From the NCBI GenBank assembly GCA_050116575.1, contig JASFOJ010000055.1:1-26459 (forward strand): DNA of 26,459 nt. Reading direction: 5' to 3'. Within the stretch, counting starts at the first letter, position 1. Every line of letters begins with the position of its first letter. The stretch comes from JAKEGK01 sp050116575 (GTDB lineage Bacteria; Pseudomonadota; Gammaproteobacteria; SZUA-152). The notes under the pieces are model-generated. The model was not told the origin of the DNA and did no database searches. It was given only the letters and a program-made list of their open reading frames with translations. Positions 7,351 through 15,655 of the stretch are shown in pieces. The position numbers and the translations under genes were made by a program.

Positions 7351-10242
7351 TTATTCAACCTCCGCAGTGCTTGTCATCATCGGAAACCGGATGACGCGGC
7401 TGCTTTCCGGGTTGTATAGTTCGATACGTTGTTTGAGATCAGGCATATTGAGCCATTGTTGGCGATCCGCCCACTTGAAGCCGATCATGTTGACCGACTG
7501 GTCTTCCATGACTTTACCCTTAACTTCTCCATCAACCTGCAATTGCCAGTTCCCCGGTTCGATAAAGGTATTCAGGCCCAGCGTGATCCGGTTCAGATTT
7601 TCCTGATCCGGATGGATGGAGGTGAGGAAAACGCCGCCGGTAATCTGGCTGGCCTGTGCCTGCTGCAGAACACCCTTTGACCGCGCCGCGAAAATTTCAG
7701 CATCACGCATGCGGATCTCGCGTATGCGCATTTCTTCGGAGTAGGGTTCAGTGCTGGGAAGGGTTCCGACACTGGCATCGAGATACAATCCGCCTGAGCC
7801 TACCATCAGGTTCACCGGCTGGATTTGCTGCCCGGTTTTAAGGGCAGCGACGCTTTCGCGCAGTACCGTGTTCAAATTCTGCTGGATATCTTCGACGGTT
7901 TTTCCGATTTGTTTAGCGCTGCTCGCACGTTGGTGTTCGGCGGATTCGAAGGCCGCTTTCAGGGTTACTGCGGCGTTGAGGTTTTTTAACGGTAGCACAT
8001 TGACGGAAAGCCCGGGCTGTGCCGTTGAACGTTGGGGCGATTTGTCGCTGCTTTGCGCTTCAAGTCTTAATTTGTCAGCTTGATCGCCAAGATCCCCATA
8101 TTCCTTGGTGATCAGTTCGAAAACTGCAGTAAGGACAGTCTTCCGAAGGCGCAGTTCAGCTTCGGCATCAAGATCCAGCATAAGCGGATTTTGCTGTAAT
8201 TCATTCAGCACCATGTCAAGTTCGGCGGCCGAATAAGTCTCGGCCTCGAAGACACCACTGCCGGCAATGGTTTCGACGCTCGGCACCAGGTTAAATTGCA
8301 GACCTTCAATATACAATCCACCTTTGTAACGGTTATAAAGCCGGTAAAACATAAGATTAAGCGTGCGGCCTTCATTGATGTTGCGGATTTCCGCGGTGGT
8401 TTCTTCCGTTGTCTCGACAGTGGTCTGCATGGACGAGGAGGTGGTTACCTCTTCGCGATTTTGCTGGGTGACGGATGTTGCCGCGTTCTTTGCCACTTTG
8501 GCCATAGCCTGGCCAAACTCTTTCGCCGAGGTGGTAACGCCGGCTTTTACACTGGCGGAAGCGGTAACCCCAAAGGCGCCGCCGCTGGCGCTGGTCTCGG
8601 TTTGCAGGTTGGTCGAGCGTTCCCGCTCGTGCCGGGCAATGCGTTCCATCTCGGTGGCGAGATCGGATGATTCGGCACGGTTAACGTCAAAAACCGAAAC
8701 TGCTGTACGGGATACCGTCGTCTCGCGTTTAAAAGCCTTGCGGACATGTATCGTGCGCCGCTCACCGGGGGCCAGATTGATGGTGTTGGCAAGTTCACCC
8801 AGTACCGTGCCATTCCAAACGGTGCGGTAAGACAGGGATTCCTCAAGGGTAAGGCGCGGCATGATGGCCGGCCCGATTCCGGGTAACGGATGTTTGAACA
8901 CATGATACTTGGCCAATACCCGCTCGCCGGTTAACGAATCTTCAAAGACGGGCAGGAGTACCACACAACGCCGGCGGAACGACTCGTCAAAATCGCAACG
9001 GTCCATGATCGCGCGCAGTGGGGTGCCATCGGCGGCAACGAAGCGTTTGCCGGCCTGTTGCAGGACAATCACTTCGTCCTGTGGATTGGTCTTCATGTGG
9101 TTTTCGCGCCAGCGCATCAGTAGATCGACAGATGTGTCGACGGGCGCGTAGTCGGTGACCACCGCCACGTGCTGTTTGGTGACCGTATAAGGTTTACGGT
9201 ACATGAATAAGAGAGCCCAGCGTAGGTGGTAGCGTGTGTGGGTTGTGGTCCAGGTAATTTGGTGTTGGTACGGCCGATAGATCTTACCCACTTCGAGATT
9301 GGTCGGCGTGTTGTCGGGCTTGGTAATGGTTTGCGCCTTGATACACAATATCAGGCCCATATTTTCCGCAATGGAAGCTAACCGTTCAATTTCGCGCTGG
9401 ATATCCGCTTCGTCCTTTAAAATGCGGGCATATTTTTGCTGTAACCGGGCAATCTCTTCCACGTCTTTTCCCGTTTCCATTAGTGCTTTCAACTTTTCGG
9501 TGTCGATGGGCGGGAGCGCTTTGCTTACGGACTGCGCCAGGTTTTTCATGACCTCGAGTTCTTTGTAGCGCCGGGCAATGATGCCGGGACGCAAATCGAT
9601 CTCTGAGAATTGGACACAGAAGTTCTCTGCTGCTTCTTTCGTTTCGAAAACCATCTCCACGCCGGCGATTTTCGACGCCCATACCGTTTTGTACGTCTCC
9701 ACGTTTGCTCTTAATTCGTCGATCGATAATCCATTGGCCGACGTGGGAATCACAAGATAACGCCGTCCACTTTGCTTATGGTGAAAAATTACCCCCTTTT
9801 GGACTTGTTCTCCAACGGGTTTGACTTCGTTGCCGACGGGCGCGAACACAGTCTTAAAGGCAGGCTGGGTTTCCACCAGGGTTTTGTCCTGTCCCTTGTA
9901 TCCGATTTCCTTGATAGCCCAGTCCGATTCCGGATTTGGAAAAAACAACTTGCTGAGATCGTTATCGGTAGCCTGATTATCCGCCGGAAAGTCCCACGAG
10001 TTTTCGAAATAATCCCGGATCGCCTTAACCGATCCGGTGCCCTGTTTACCCTCGACACCCTGGTAAACGTCGCGCCAGTTAATTTCCACTTCCCGTTGGC
10101 GCTGGAAGGTGAACACGGGCGGGGTTTCTTCCGGGGTACCCGGCGTGCCGAGTTCAAGTAAACTTGTTAGTTTGTCGAGTTGCGGATCGTTAGGTTTCGC
10201 CTGGTAGTGCCGGGAAAAGCCTGAAGTGGTGTCGGAACTCAT
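7351..10242 (-). CDS. Large protein of unknown family, partner of the C58 protease
   Basis: A 963-residue protein I do not recognise. There is no signal peptide and no hydrophobic membrane helix. Residues 1-215 are mixed alpha/beta. Residues ~220-300 are a charged helical segment, likely coiled coil. Residues ~320-490 are beta-rich. Residues ~495-545 are again charged helix. Residues ~550-610 are unusually rich in Ala, Gly, Ser and Thr (GGAFGVTASASVKAGVTTSA, then a Ser/Thr/Glu run), like a flexible or membrane-inserting hairpin. Residues ~680-810 are helical, and ~860-960 are a beta-rich C-terminal domain. The ATG at 10242 has a strong purine-rich SD (AGGAAGG) 9 bases upstream. It is the first gene of a two-gene unit with the protease. 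Possible roles are carrier, pore or receptor-binding component, substrate, or regulator of the protease; none is shown by the sequence. Confidence 0.8.
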   Translation of the reverse strand: MSSDTTSGFSRHYQAKPNDPQLDKLTSLLELGTPGTPEETPPVFTFQRQREVEINWRDVYQGVEGKQGTGSVKAIRDYFENSWDFPADNQATDNDLSKLFFPNPESDWAIKEIGYKGQDKTLVETQPAFKTVFAPVGNEVKPVGEQVQKGVIFHHKQSGRRYLVIPTSANGLSIDELRANVETYKTVWASKIAGVEMVFETKEAAENFCVQFSEIDLRPGIIARRYKELEVMKNLAQSVSKALPPIDTEKLKALMETGKDVEEIARLQQKYARILKDEADIQREIERLASIAENMGLILCIKAQTITKPDNTPTNLEVGKIYRPYQHQITWTTTHTRYHLRWALLFMYRKPYTVTKQHVAVVTDYAPVDTSVDLLMRWRENHMKTNPQDEVIVLQQAGKRFVAADGTPLRAIMDRCDFDESFRRRCVVLLPVFEDSLTGERVLAKYHVFKHPLPGIGPAIMPRLTLEESLSYRTVWNGTVLGELANTINLAPGERRTIHVRKAFKRETTVSRTAVSVFDVNRAESSDLATEMERIARHERERSTNLQTETSASGGAFGVTASASVKAGVTTSAKEFGQAMAKVAKNAATSVTQQNREEVTTSSSMQTTVETTEETTAEIRNINEGRTLNLMFYRLYNRYKGGLYIEGLQFNLVPSVETIAGSGVFEAETYSAAELDMVLNELQQNPLMLDLDAEAELRLRKTVLTAVFELITKEYGDLGDQADKLRLEAQSSDKSPQRSTAQPGLSVNVLPLKNLNAAVTLKAAFESAEHQRASSAKQIGKTVEDIQQNLNTVLRESVAALKTGQQIQPVNLMVGSGGLYLDASVGTLPSTEPYSEEMRIREIRMRDAEIFAARSKGVLQQAQASQITGGVFLTSIHPDQENLNRITLGLNTFIEPGNWQLQVDGEVKGKVMEDQSVNMIGFKWADRQQWLNMPDLKQRIELYNPESSRVIRFPMMTSTAEVE

Positions 10243-10806
10243 GTTTGGCCACCTTCCTTTATTAAATGGGTTGAGGAATAACGTCCCCCAATTTGATTAG
10301 CGACGGTTTTCGTTGGCATACCTGCTGACCATGTGATCAAAACCCATTTCATTGCACGAGGTCCGCACGACGGAACTTAATCTGCCGCGCTGGCAGAAAG
10401 CGGTATGACAATAACAACAATCTGAATGCCCCAATAACGTTTATTTGAATACTCTAATGTAGCAATGAATACGTGCATTGACATATGGCAACTAGGTTTT
10501 AAGTAAAGTTGGCGACAAATAAACCAAATTGAGTTGAGTAAGAAAGCATTTGGCAAGTTGCTATACCACTGCATTGGTTCCCGCCAGGTGTTCAATTACG
10601 CCGGCCTATTACCTGATCCGTTTTCCAGTGACGTGTTATTGTTGCGGCGTATTTTTGCAATAATGGGGTTGCCTTGATAGAGCTTGCAATCAATTTAGCC
10701 GGATACGGTTTTAGAAAAAAAACATCAACTACTCTAATAAGTTATAACGAGTTGCGGGAACGACAGAGCGGTTGGTCGTCGCAATGTGCGCGGGATGAGG
10801 AAACGA

Positions 10807-10832
10807 CCGGCATTGAGGATTGTTAATGCCGG
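10807..10832 (+). other. Stem-loop in the cytochrome c leader
   Basis: CCGGCATT at 10807-10814 pairs perfectly with AATGCCGG at 10825-10832 around a 10-base loop. No T-run follows, so it is not an evident terminator; it may be a leader hairpin or a protein-binding site. Confidence 0.45.
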
Positions 10833-10851
10833 AATACCGCTCGGACAGTAT

Positions 10852-10867
10852 TATACAACGTTGTATA
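10852..10867. promoter_or_regulatory. Perfect 16-base palindrome, candidate operator
   Basis: TATACAACGTTGTATA is its own reverse complement and lies 38 bases before the chosen ATG of the cytochrome c gene. The size and symmetry fit a dimeric repressor or activator site (TetR or PadR type, for example). It does not match the FNR/ANR consensus. The regulator is not in the window. Confidence 0.45.
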
Positions 10868-10905
10868 TACATAAGGCCGCTTTGTGGACAGACGGAGGTC
10901 ATGAA

Positions 10906-11289
10906 ATGTATCGCGATGTCGTGGTAGTAAGTTGCAGAACGAACCGGCTATGGAAATATTTTAGGGCGAAATGGATCTTGTTATCTTTGTTACTTCTGTC
11001 TTTGGCGGGTCCGGCATTAGCTTCAAAGCCCTCGCCCGATAAAGGTAAAGCGATATCGGGTCAATGCGCGGCCTGTCACGGTAATCTGGGAAAGGCGGTG
11101 AATACCAGTTATCCCAATCTGGCTGGCCAAAACTACCAATATTTGGTTCAGGCGTTGGGGAAGTTTAAAAGCGGCGAGCGCCGCAATTCACTGATGCAGA
11201 GCATAGCCTCGGGGCTTTCCGACGAGCAGATTAACGACCTGGCAGCTTTCTACGCTAATATTTCCAAAAGTGATTGCAAGCAAAATTAA
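10906..11289 (+). CDS. Monohaem cytochrome c, c553 type
   Basis: Exported electron carrier of 127 residues. A basic N-terminus and hydrophobic stretch (residues ~21-39, ending GPALA) form a signal peptide or anchor. The haem site CAACH is at 54-58, and Met97 in SLMQSIASGLSDEQI is the likely sixth ligand. The pattern NLAGQNYQYLVQALGKFKSGER is typical of the c553/c4 class. The frame is open 40 codons further upstream, but the ATG at 10906 has a perfect GGAGG 7 bases before it and is followed by a normal leader, so it is preferred. The membrane protein gene starts 25 bases after its stop, suggesting co-transcription. A palindrome upstream may be its operator. Confidence 0.88.
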   Translation: MYRDVVVVSCRTNRLWKYFRAKWILLSLLLLSLAGPALASKPSPDKGKAISGQCAACHGNLGKAVNTSYPNLAGQNYQYLVQALGKFKSGERRNSLMQSIASGLSDEQINDLAAFYANISKSDCKQN

Positions 11290-11314
11290 AGCTGCACCGG
11301 AGAGAAAAACTGTT

Positions 11315-11800
11315 ATGAAAGCGCTTCCCGAACAGACGCTGGAATTGAAAACCCTCAACACCGGAGCTTTGTTGTTCGCGGGTGTCGCGATACTGGTGGC
11401 GCTGGCTTATATCGATGTTAGTCACATGGGTACTACCGGCTATGTGGTTACGCCACAAGACATAGCCGATACGTACTATGGGCCGGGGTTGAGTGTTAAT
11501 ACGCTGGTCGGCTTGGCGCACATTCACATGCTCGGGTTATTGCCTTTGTTCTGGATCATCGGATATATCTTCATTCATTCCACGATTTCCTTAAAATGGC
11601 GAATATTCTGGTCCATAATGCCATATGTAGCCTTTTTTATTGATGTGACCGGATGGTTTTTAACTCACTATTATGAAATATTTGTCTACCAGGTCATTAT
11701 CGGCGGTGGCGTGTTTGTCGCTTCGCTCTCGGTGATGATCGTGGTGAGTCTATATCAGTTGTGGATAACGCCATGGAAAATGCGCCGCAGTATGGCGTAA
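11315..11800 (+). CDS. Four-helix membrane protein paired with cytochrome c
   Basis: A 161-residue integral membrane protein with predicted helices at ~17-33, 64-89, 96-114 and 122-148. A soluble loop (~34-62) reads SHMGTTGYVVTPQDIADTYYGPG. Histidines at 37, 69, 71, 88 and 118 include a HIH pair at the start of helix 2 and one near its end, arranged so that some could bind haem or metal. I recall similar loops in membrane partners of c-type cytochromes but cannot name a family. The ATG at 11315 has GGAG about 12 bases upstream; earlier starts in the frame overlap the cytochrome gene. Likely role, inferred: membrane electron-transfer or assembly partner of the upstream cytochrome. Confidence 0.72.
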   Translation: MKALPEQTLELKTLNTGALLFAGVAILVALAYIDVSHMGTTGYVVTPQDIADTYYGPGLSVNTLVGLAHIHMLGLLPLFWIIGYIFIHSTISLKWRIFWSIMPYVAFFIDVTGWFLTHYYEIFVYQVIIGGGVFVASLSVMIVVSLYQLWITPWKMRRSMA

Positions 11801-11961
11801 ATTGTCCTGAAACTCGAAGTGGAATGATATCGAATTCTCTCTGGGTGTTGTATTCCTGGCGCTCCGTGTGCCGAGCAAACAGGGCAGAGCGCACACGTTT
11901 TTTGGCCACACTGTAACAGCTCAGGCTTCCTTAGTTAATCAACTCAACACCAGGATAGCGA

Positions 11962-12567
11962 ATGAGTAACACAGAGCGTCAATTAGCACGCATTTTTTTG
12001 GCCCGTCACGGGGAAACGCAATGGAGTAAATCGCACCAGCACACGGGATTGACGGATATACCGCTTACGGAGCGGGGCGAGAAAAATGCGCGTCGACTGG
12101 GCGAAGCATTACAAGGTGCAGATTTCACCGCAGTCTTTTCCAGCCCGTTAAAGCGGGCCTGGCGTACCTGTGAGCTGGCCGGTTTTGGCGCCGTTGCGGA
12201 GGCGGATCACGATCTTGTTGAATGGGATTACGGTGACTATGAGGGCCAGACGACTGACGAGATACAACAACAACGTCCTCGGTGGGATGTTTTCCGGGAT
12301 GGTTGTCCCGGCGGTGAATCGGTACAACAAATAAGCTCGCGGGCGAATCGAGTGGTCGCCCGGCTGCGGGATACAGAAGGCGATGTGCTGTTATTTTCCC
12401 ATGGTCACTTTCTCCGTGTCTTCGCCGCTCGATGGCTTGACCTTGACCCTGATGCCGGGCGGTATTTTTACCTGAGTACCGCTGCTTTAAGCATAGTCGG
12501 TTTTGAACACGGGCGGCATGATCCGGTAATCCGGTTGTGGAATGACAATAGTCATGTGATTAGATAA
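11962..12567 (+). CDS. Histidine phosphatase family protein (phosphoglycerate mutase-like)
   Basis: A 201-residue cytoplasmic phosphatase-type enzyme using a phosphohistidine intermediate. The N-terminal LARHGET motif gives the catalytic His16; the SSPLKRAWRT segment supplies the second arginine, Glu87 in LVEWDYGDYEG is the likely proton donor, and the second catalytic His147 lies in FSHGHFLRV. All core residues are present, so it should be active. The GDYEG and PGGES motifs match the cobalamin/fructose-bisphosphate phosphatase branch rather than true mutases; substrate not decided. The ATG at 11962 has AGGA 6 bases upstream. It lies 161 bases after the membrane protein, so an independent unit is likely. 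Confidence 0.9.
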   Translation: MSNTERQLARIFLARHGETQWSKSHQHTGLTDIPLTERGEKNARRLGEALQGADFTAVFSSPLKRAWRTCELAGFGAVAEADHDLVEWDYGDYEGQTTDEIQQQRPRWDVFRDGCPGGESVQQISSRANRVVARLRDTEGDVLLFSHGHFLRVFAARWLDLDPDAGRYFYLSTAALSIVGFEHGRHDPVIRLWNDNSHVIR

Positions 12568-12644
12568 GTAAGCAATCCCTCAGGATAAATACCGACAGCA
12601 CATGCGAAAACAAAAATAGATTCCGTCCTATCTTATCGCAAGCG

Positions 12645-12974
12645 TTAGCAGGATACATTTGCAAGCGTATCTAGGAATGCCTGAATTGCCGCTTTAGCTT
12701 CAGGTGGGCCCTCTATCGATAATGACAGGCCGTTCCCCGATGCGGATATTGAAAATGTCAGGAATCCGCAGCATTGGTTTTCCAGTTTCACGAGTGTTTC
12801 CAGCGAATCGCGTAGCGTAGGCGATTCATTAAAAATCAGTTTAAACCCGTTATCCACCTCTTGTGTTGAAACCAGGTGTTTCAGTACAGTCACGCGGAGT
12901 TCCGTTTTTCGCTGTTGCTGCTCGTCACTGGTTAGTGTGCATGCGACGACCGGGTTGTCGATAGTCTTTGTCAT
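12645..12974 (-). CDS. Small CC-motif protein of unknown function
   Basis: A 109-residue cytoplasmic protein starting MTKTIDNPVVACTLTSDEQ. The C-terminal half reads LVKLENQCCGFLTFSIS, then LSLSIEGPPEAKAAIQAFLD. The ENQCC-F-L-F pattern followed by a GPP motif is a conserved arrangement I associate with small proteins found near metal-response genes; no function is known to me. The vicinal cysteines could bind a thiophilic metal, which is inference. The ATG at 12974 has GGAG 8 bases upstream and is preferred to the longer frame starting at 13070. It is followed by the convergent histidine phosphatase. Confidence 0.72.
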   Translation of the reverse strand: MTKTIDNPVVACTLTSDEQQQRKTELRVTVLKHLVSTQEVDNGFKLIFNESPTLRDSLETLVKLENQCCGFLTFSISASGNGLSLSIEGPPEAKAAIQAFLDTLANVSC

Positions 12975-13104
12975 AGGCAGTTCTCCATCAGGTTTTAACC
13001 AATAACTTTTATCTGCCTTATATCTGATACGCCAATCATTATTGATAAACCCAAGCAAAGCGCATATCAATTATAGCAAAACGCAGGTTATTTAGTGCGA
13101 GTAA

Positions 13105-13133
13105 GTTGGCGGTTGGCGTATATAACCGCCAAC
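13105..13133 (-). terminator. Strong stem-loop after the secreted GGTG protein gene
   Basis: GTTGGCGGTT and AACCGCCAAC pair over 10 bases around a 9-base loop, 50 bases after the stop of the gene at 13184. The following minus-strand bases (TTACTC) form only a weak T-tract, so it may work as a factor-assisted terminator or an mRNA 3' stabiliser. Confidence 0.6.
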
Positions 13134-13183
13134 CACCGGATAGGGAAATCCACGACTGCGGTGAGTGAAACGCGTATTTTGTG

Positions 13184-13792
13184 TCACTCGAAGCAAAGCA
13201 TGCCTTCAACTAATTGGTAGTCGGCTACACGATTGTTTGGGTCGTCGCAAGAGTTCGATATACCATGCCATTCGATGGTGCCGGATACGAGGCCGCTAAA
13301 AATTCCGGTTCCACCACTAAAATGCATGGTTTCGGTGGCATCTATCAATAGTGGTATGCCATCAGAACCGAAGCAGCTACCACTGTTGGCGACAAACACA
13401 TCCGGGTCGTTATCCCCCGAGGTGAGCGTACCGATACGCTTTGATGTGCCGAGAACATGGCGCGTGTATGCGCCGGTAGCTGTTCTCATCGTTGGGGTCC
13501 CTTTCATAGGGCCGGTTAGAAACACTGCTCGTTGTTCTTTGTTGCGAAAATATTTTCGTTGGCTCGCATCATGGTCATCTTCGCCAGCGTGTTCCGGGAC
13601 CAGCAGCATGCGGTATGTACCGACGATATCGGCTGCATTGTTTCCTCTGGCGACTCCAAAATCGCCGTGTTCTACAGAGTAACAGCCGGTCAAAGGGTTG
13701 TTGTCATCGGCCAGTGCTATGTTTGTTGCTAACGAAAGTCCAATTGCTAGCAGTGCTGACGAGAAAGTAGGTTTTATGTATCGGGCTTGCAT
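13184..13792 (-). CDS. Secreted protein with GGTG-F motif, possible allene oxide cyclase-like barrel
   Basis: A 202-residue exported protein with a signal peptide (residues 1-28, cleavage after ALA). The mature part contains four cysteines (37, 140, 182, 200), which could form two disulfides in the periplasm or outside. The segment MHFSGGTGIFSGLVSGTIEW (156-175) resembles the GGTG-F-G motif of eight-stranded barrels of the allene oxide cyclase/dirigent type. That fold is a tentative call, and bacterial members have no known reaction. The ATG at 13792 has AAGGAG 7 bases upstream. It is divergent from the MauG-type peroxidase gene, with ~430 bases between. A protein with a similar GGT motif lies at 24320-24904. 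Confidence 0.7.
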   Translation of the reverse strand: MQARYIKPTFSSALLAIGLSLATNIALADDNNPLTGCYSVEHGDFGVARGNNAADIVGTYRMLLVPEHAGEDDHDASQRKYFRNKEQRAVFLTGPMKGTPTMRTATGAYTRHVLGTSKRIGTLTSGDNDPDVFVANSGSCFGSDGIPLLIDATETMHFSGGTGIFSGLVSGTIEWHGISNSCDDPNNRVADYQLVEGMLCFE

Positions 13793-14221
13793 GGGTGGTC
13801 TCCTTTGTAAATCGCGAATGGGTCGAGCCGGTGTATCTTTTTAAGTCACGTATTGGTGATAAGAGCCGGGACATGTAAACAATGCAGTTTATTTAAATAA
13901 ATGTTCGTTGGTTAATGTCAACGTCTCAGTGCGCAAAAGTATATGCGTGGACCCGCTACCGGGCGCTTACATTAGAAAGGCTATGATTAGGGGTGGGTGG
14001 TTGATTTTTTTTCTTATATTTTACGTATGTTTGGTGTGTTCAAATTTATGATCTCTCTCCGAGAAAATAAGTAATAAAAGCACGGTGGTTCAAACTGCCG
14101 GTAATAAGTCACAGTCTTTGTAAACCCTTGGTTAGTGGCTGGAGTATATAGTATGCGGGTCTCGGTAACTCGCTTTCCATTAGATATCCGCCCGATTTCA
14201 ACCCAAAAGAGGAATACTGCT
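13793..14221. other. Divergent intergenic region of ~430 bp
   Basis: Carries the promoters of the secreted GGTG protein (-) and the dihaem peroxidase (+). It is AT-rich. The perfect palindrome TTTATTTAAATAAA at 13888-13901 is the only distinct element, and could be an operator or simply a low-complexity AT stretch. Confidence 0.5.
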
Positions 14222-15619
14222 ATGACTGGACGATCTATGAATCATTTATTCGATAACCCCATTAGACTTGCCTGTATTTCGGCGTTGTTGTTCGCTGCTA
14301 CGAGCGCATTGGCTGATAGACATATTGATCTTCCCAAGCCAGCCAGGGACTCAGACTTCAGGCAACATAGCGCCGAAGAAGTCAAGCTTGGCCAGATGCT
14401 GTTTTTCGACAAGATATTAAGTGGTAATAGAAATATTTCCTGTGCCACTTGCCATTCTCCAGTCATTGCTACTGTCGATGGTTTGTCGGTAAATATTGGC
14501 ACGGGGGGGCAGGGGTTAGGTGTATTACGGGACGCTGGACACTATCCTCCTACCATGCGTGACCCTCAGTCAAGGGGAATACGCAATATGACTCCCCTGT
14601 TTAACCTTGGCCACAAGCAGTTTACCAGGTTGTTTTGGGATGGCCGGGTGCAGGTGGATGAGACCATGCCGCAAGGTTTTTTGACCCCCGCGGGAGAGAA
14701 CTTGCCGTACGGTTTCGCGAGTCCGTTAGCTGCGCTTTCCGTGTTTGCGGAAACGGACCGCCAGGAAATGTTGGGCCAGCCGGGCACCAATGAAGCTGCG
14801 GATGCCTCACTTGTATCACCATATACTGCGGTCTGGGCGGCTTTGGTGGAACGCCTTCGATCAATACCGGAATATGTTGATCTGTTTACAAGGGCCTATC
14901 CGCTAATCGATTACCAGCCGGAAAATATTACAATCGTTGATGTGGGAAATGCCATAGGCGCTTTTCAGGATGTTGCATTCAGGACTGACAACAGCCCGTT
15001 TGATCGCTATTTGCGTGGTGAGCGTGGAACGATGAGTTCGAGCGCCAAAAAAGGCATGAAACTGTTTTACGGTCGCGCCCAGTGTTCATTGTGTCACAGT
15101 GGTGTATTCCAAACTGATCATGATTTTCATGCCATTGGCGTACCCCAAGTTGGCCCCGGTTTTGGTGATGGTGCTACGGGCCTCGAAGACTTCGGCAGGG
15201 AAGGCGTTACCCACGACAGCAATGACCGGTACCGGTTTCGAACTCCTTCGTTGCGCAACGTGGCTTTAACAGGACCTTGGGGACACGATGGATTTTTTGG
15301 GTCACTGGAGGCTATGATACGCCACCATCTAAATCCTCTGGAGTCGTTGCGTAACGCGGATCCTTCGCAACTTGTTCTACCTTCCCGGCCGGATCTGGAT
15401 GCATCGGATTTGGTAGTGTTTTATGACAGCAATATTACTGCCGCTATTGAAAATGCCATAGAACTTGAGCCAGTCGTGGGGCGGCAAAGTTTGTCTGATG
15501 CCGATATACGCGAGTTGATTGATTTTCTTCAGGCGCTGACCGACCCAGCGGCACAGGATCTACGCCACACAGTTCCGCAGCGAGTGCCCAGCGACTTGCC
15601 ACTTGCCGAAATCAGATAG
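14222..15619 (+). CDS. Dihaem cytochrome c peroxidase / MauG family protein
   Basis: A periplasmic dihaem protein of 465 residues, with signal peptide ending at SALA (residue 31). Haem sites are CATCH (74-78) and CSLCH (288-292). FTRLFWDGR (134-142) and FRTPSLRNVALTGPWGHDGFFGSLE (339-363) are standard family motifs. The common YMHDG segment reads PWGHDG here, so the usual axial Met next to this His is missing, closer to MauG-like than to classical peroxidases. Substrate may be hydrogen peroxide or a protein partner; this cannot be decided. The ATG at 14222 has GAGGA 8 bases upstream and is preferred to a start 87 bases earlier. A second in-frame ATG is at 14237. No mau genes or obvious partner are nearby. 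Confidence 0.88.
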   Translation: MTGRSMNHLFDNPIRLACISALLFAATSALADRHIDLPKPARDSDFRQHSAEEVKLGQMLFFDKILSGNRNISCATCHSPVIATVDGLSVNIGTGGQGLGVLRDAGHYPPTMRDPQSRGIRNMTPLFNLGHKQFTRLFWDGRVQVDETMPQGFLTPAGENLPYGFASPLAALSVFAETDRQEMLGQPGTNEAADASLVSPYTAVWAALVERLRSIPEYVDLFTRAYPLIDYQPENITIVDVGNAIGAFQDVAFRTDNSPFDRYLRGERGTMSSSAKKGMKLFYGRAQCSLCHSGVFQTDHDFHAIGVPQVGPGFGDGATGLEDFGREGVTHDSNDRYRFRTPSLRNVALTGPWGHDGFFGSLEAMIRHHLNPLESLRNADPSQLVLPSRPDLDASDLVVFYDSNITAAIENAIELEPVVGRQSLSDADIRELIDFLQALTDPAAQDLRHTVPQRVPSDLPLAEIR

Positions 15620-15655
15620 TGTGGGGGGGTTAAGGTCAGGTTAATCGCAGGCAAA

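Larger units (their letters stand above)
10243..10905. other. Divergent intergenic region of ~660 bp
   Basis: Separates the divergent 963-residue gene (-) and the cytochrome c gene (+), so it must carry both promoters, although no strong sigma-70 pair was found. Recognisable items are a stem-loop at 10807-10832 and a perfect palindrome at 10852-10867. The minus frame at 10377-10595 does not look coding. Confidence 0.6.

Noticed and set aside
10377..10595. A 72-residue minus frame upstream of the 963-residue gene
   Set aside because: No SD, AT-rich sequence, improbable composition and no family resemblance.
13888..13901. AT palindrome TTTATTTAAATAAA as a defined operator
   Set aside because: Simple AT sequences form such palindromes by chance; no second site or consensus supports a regulator.
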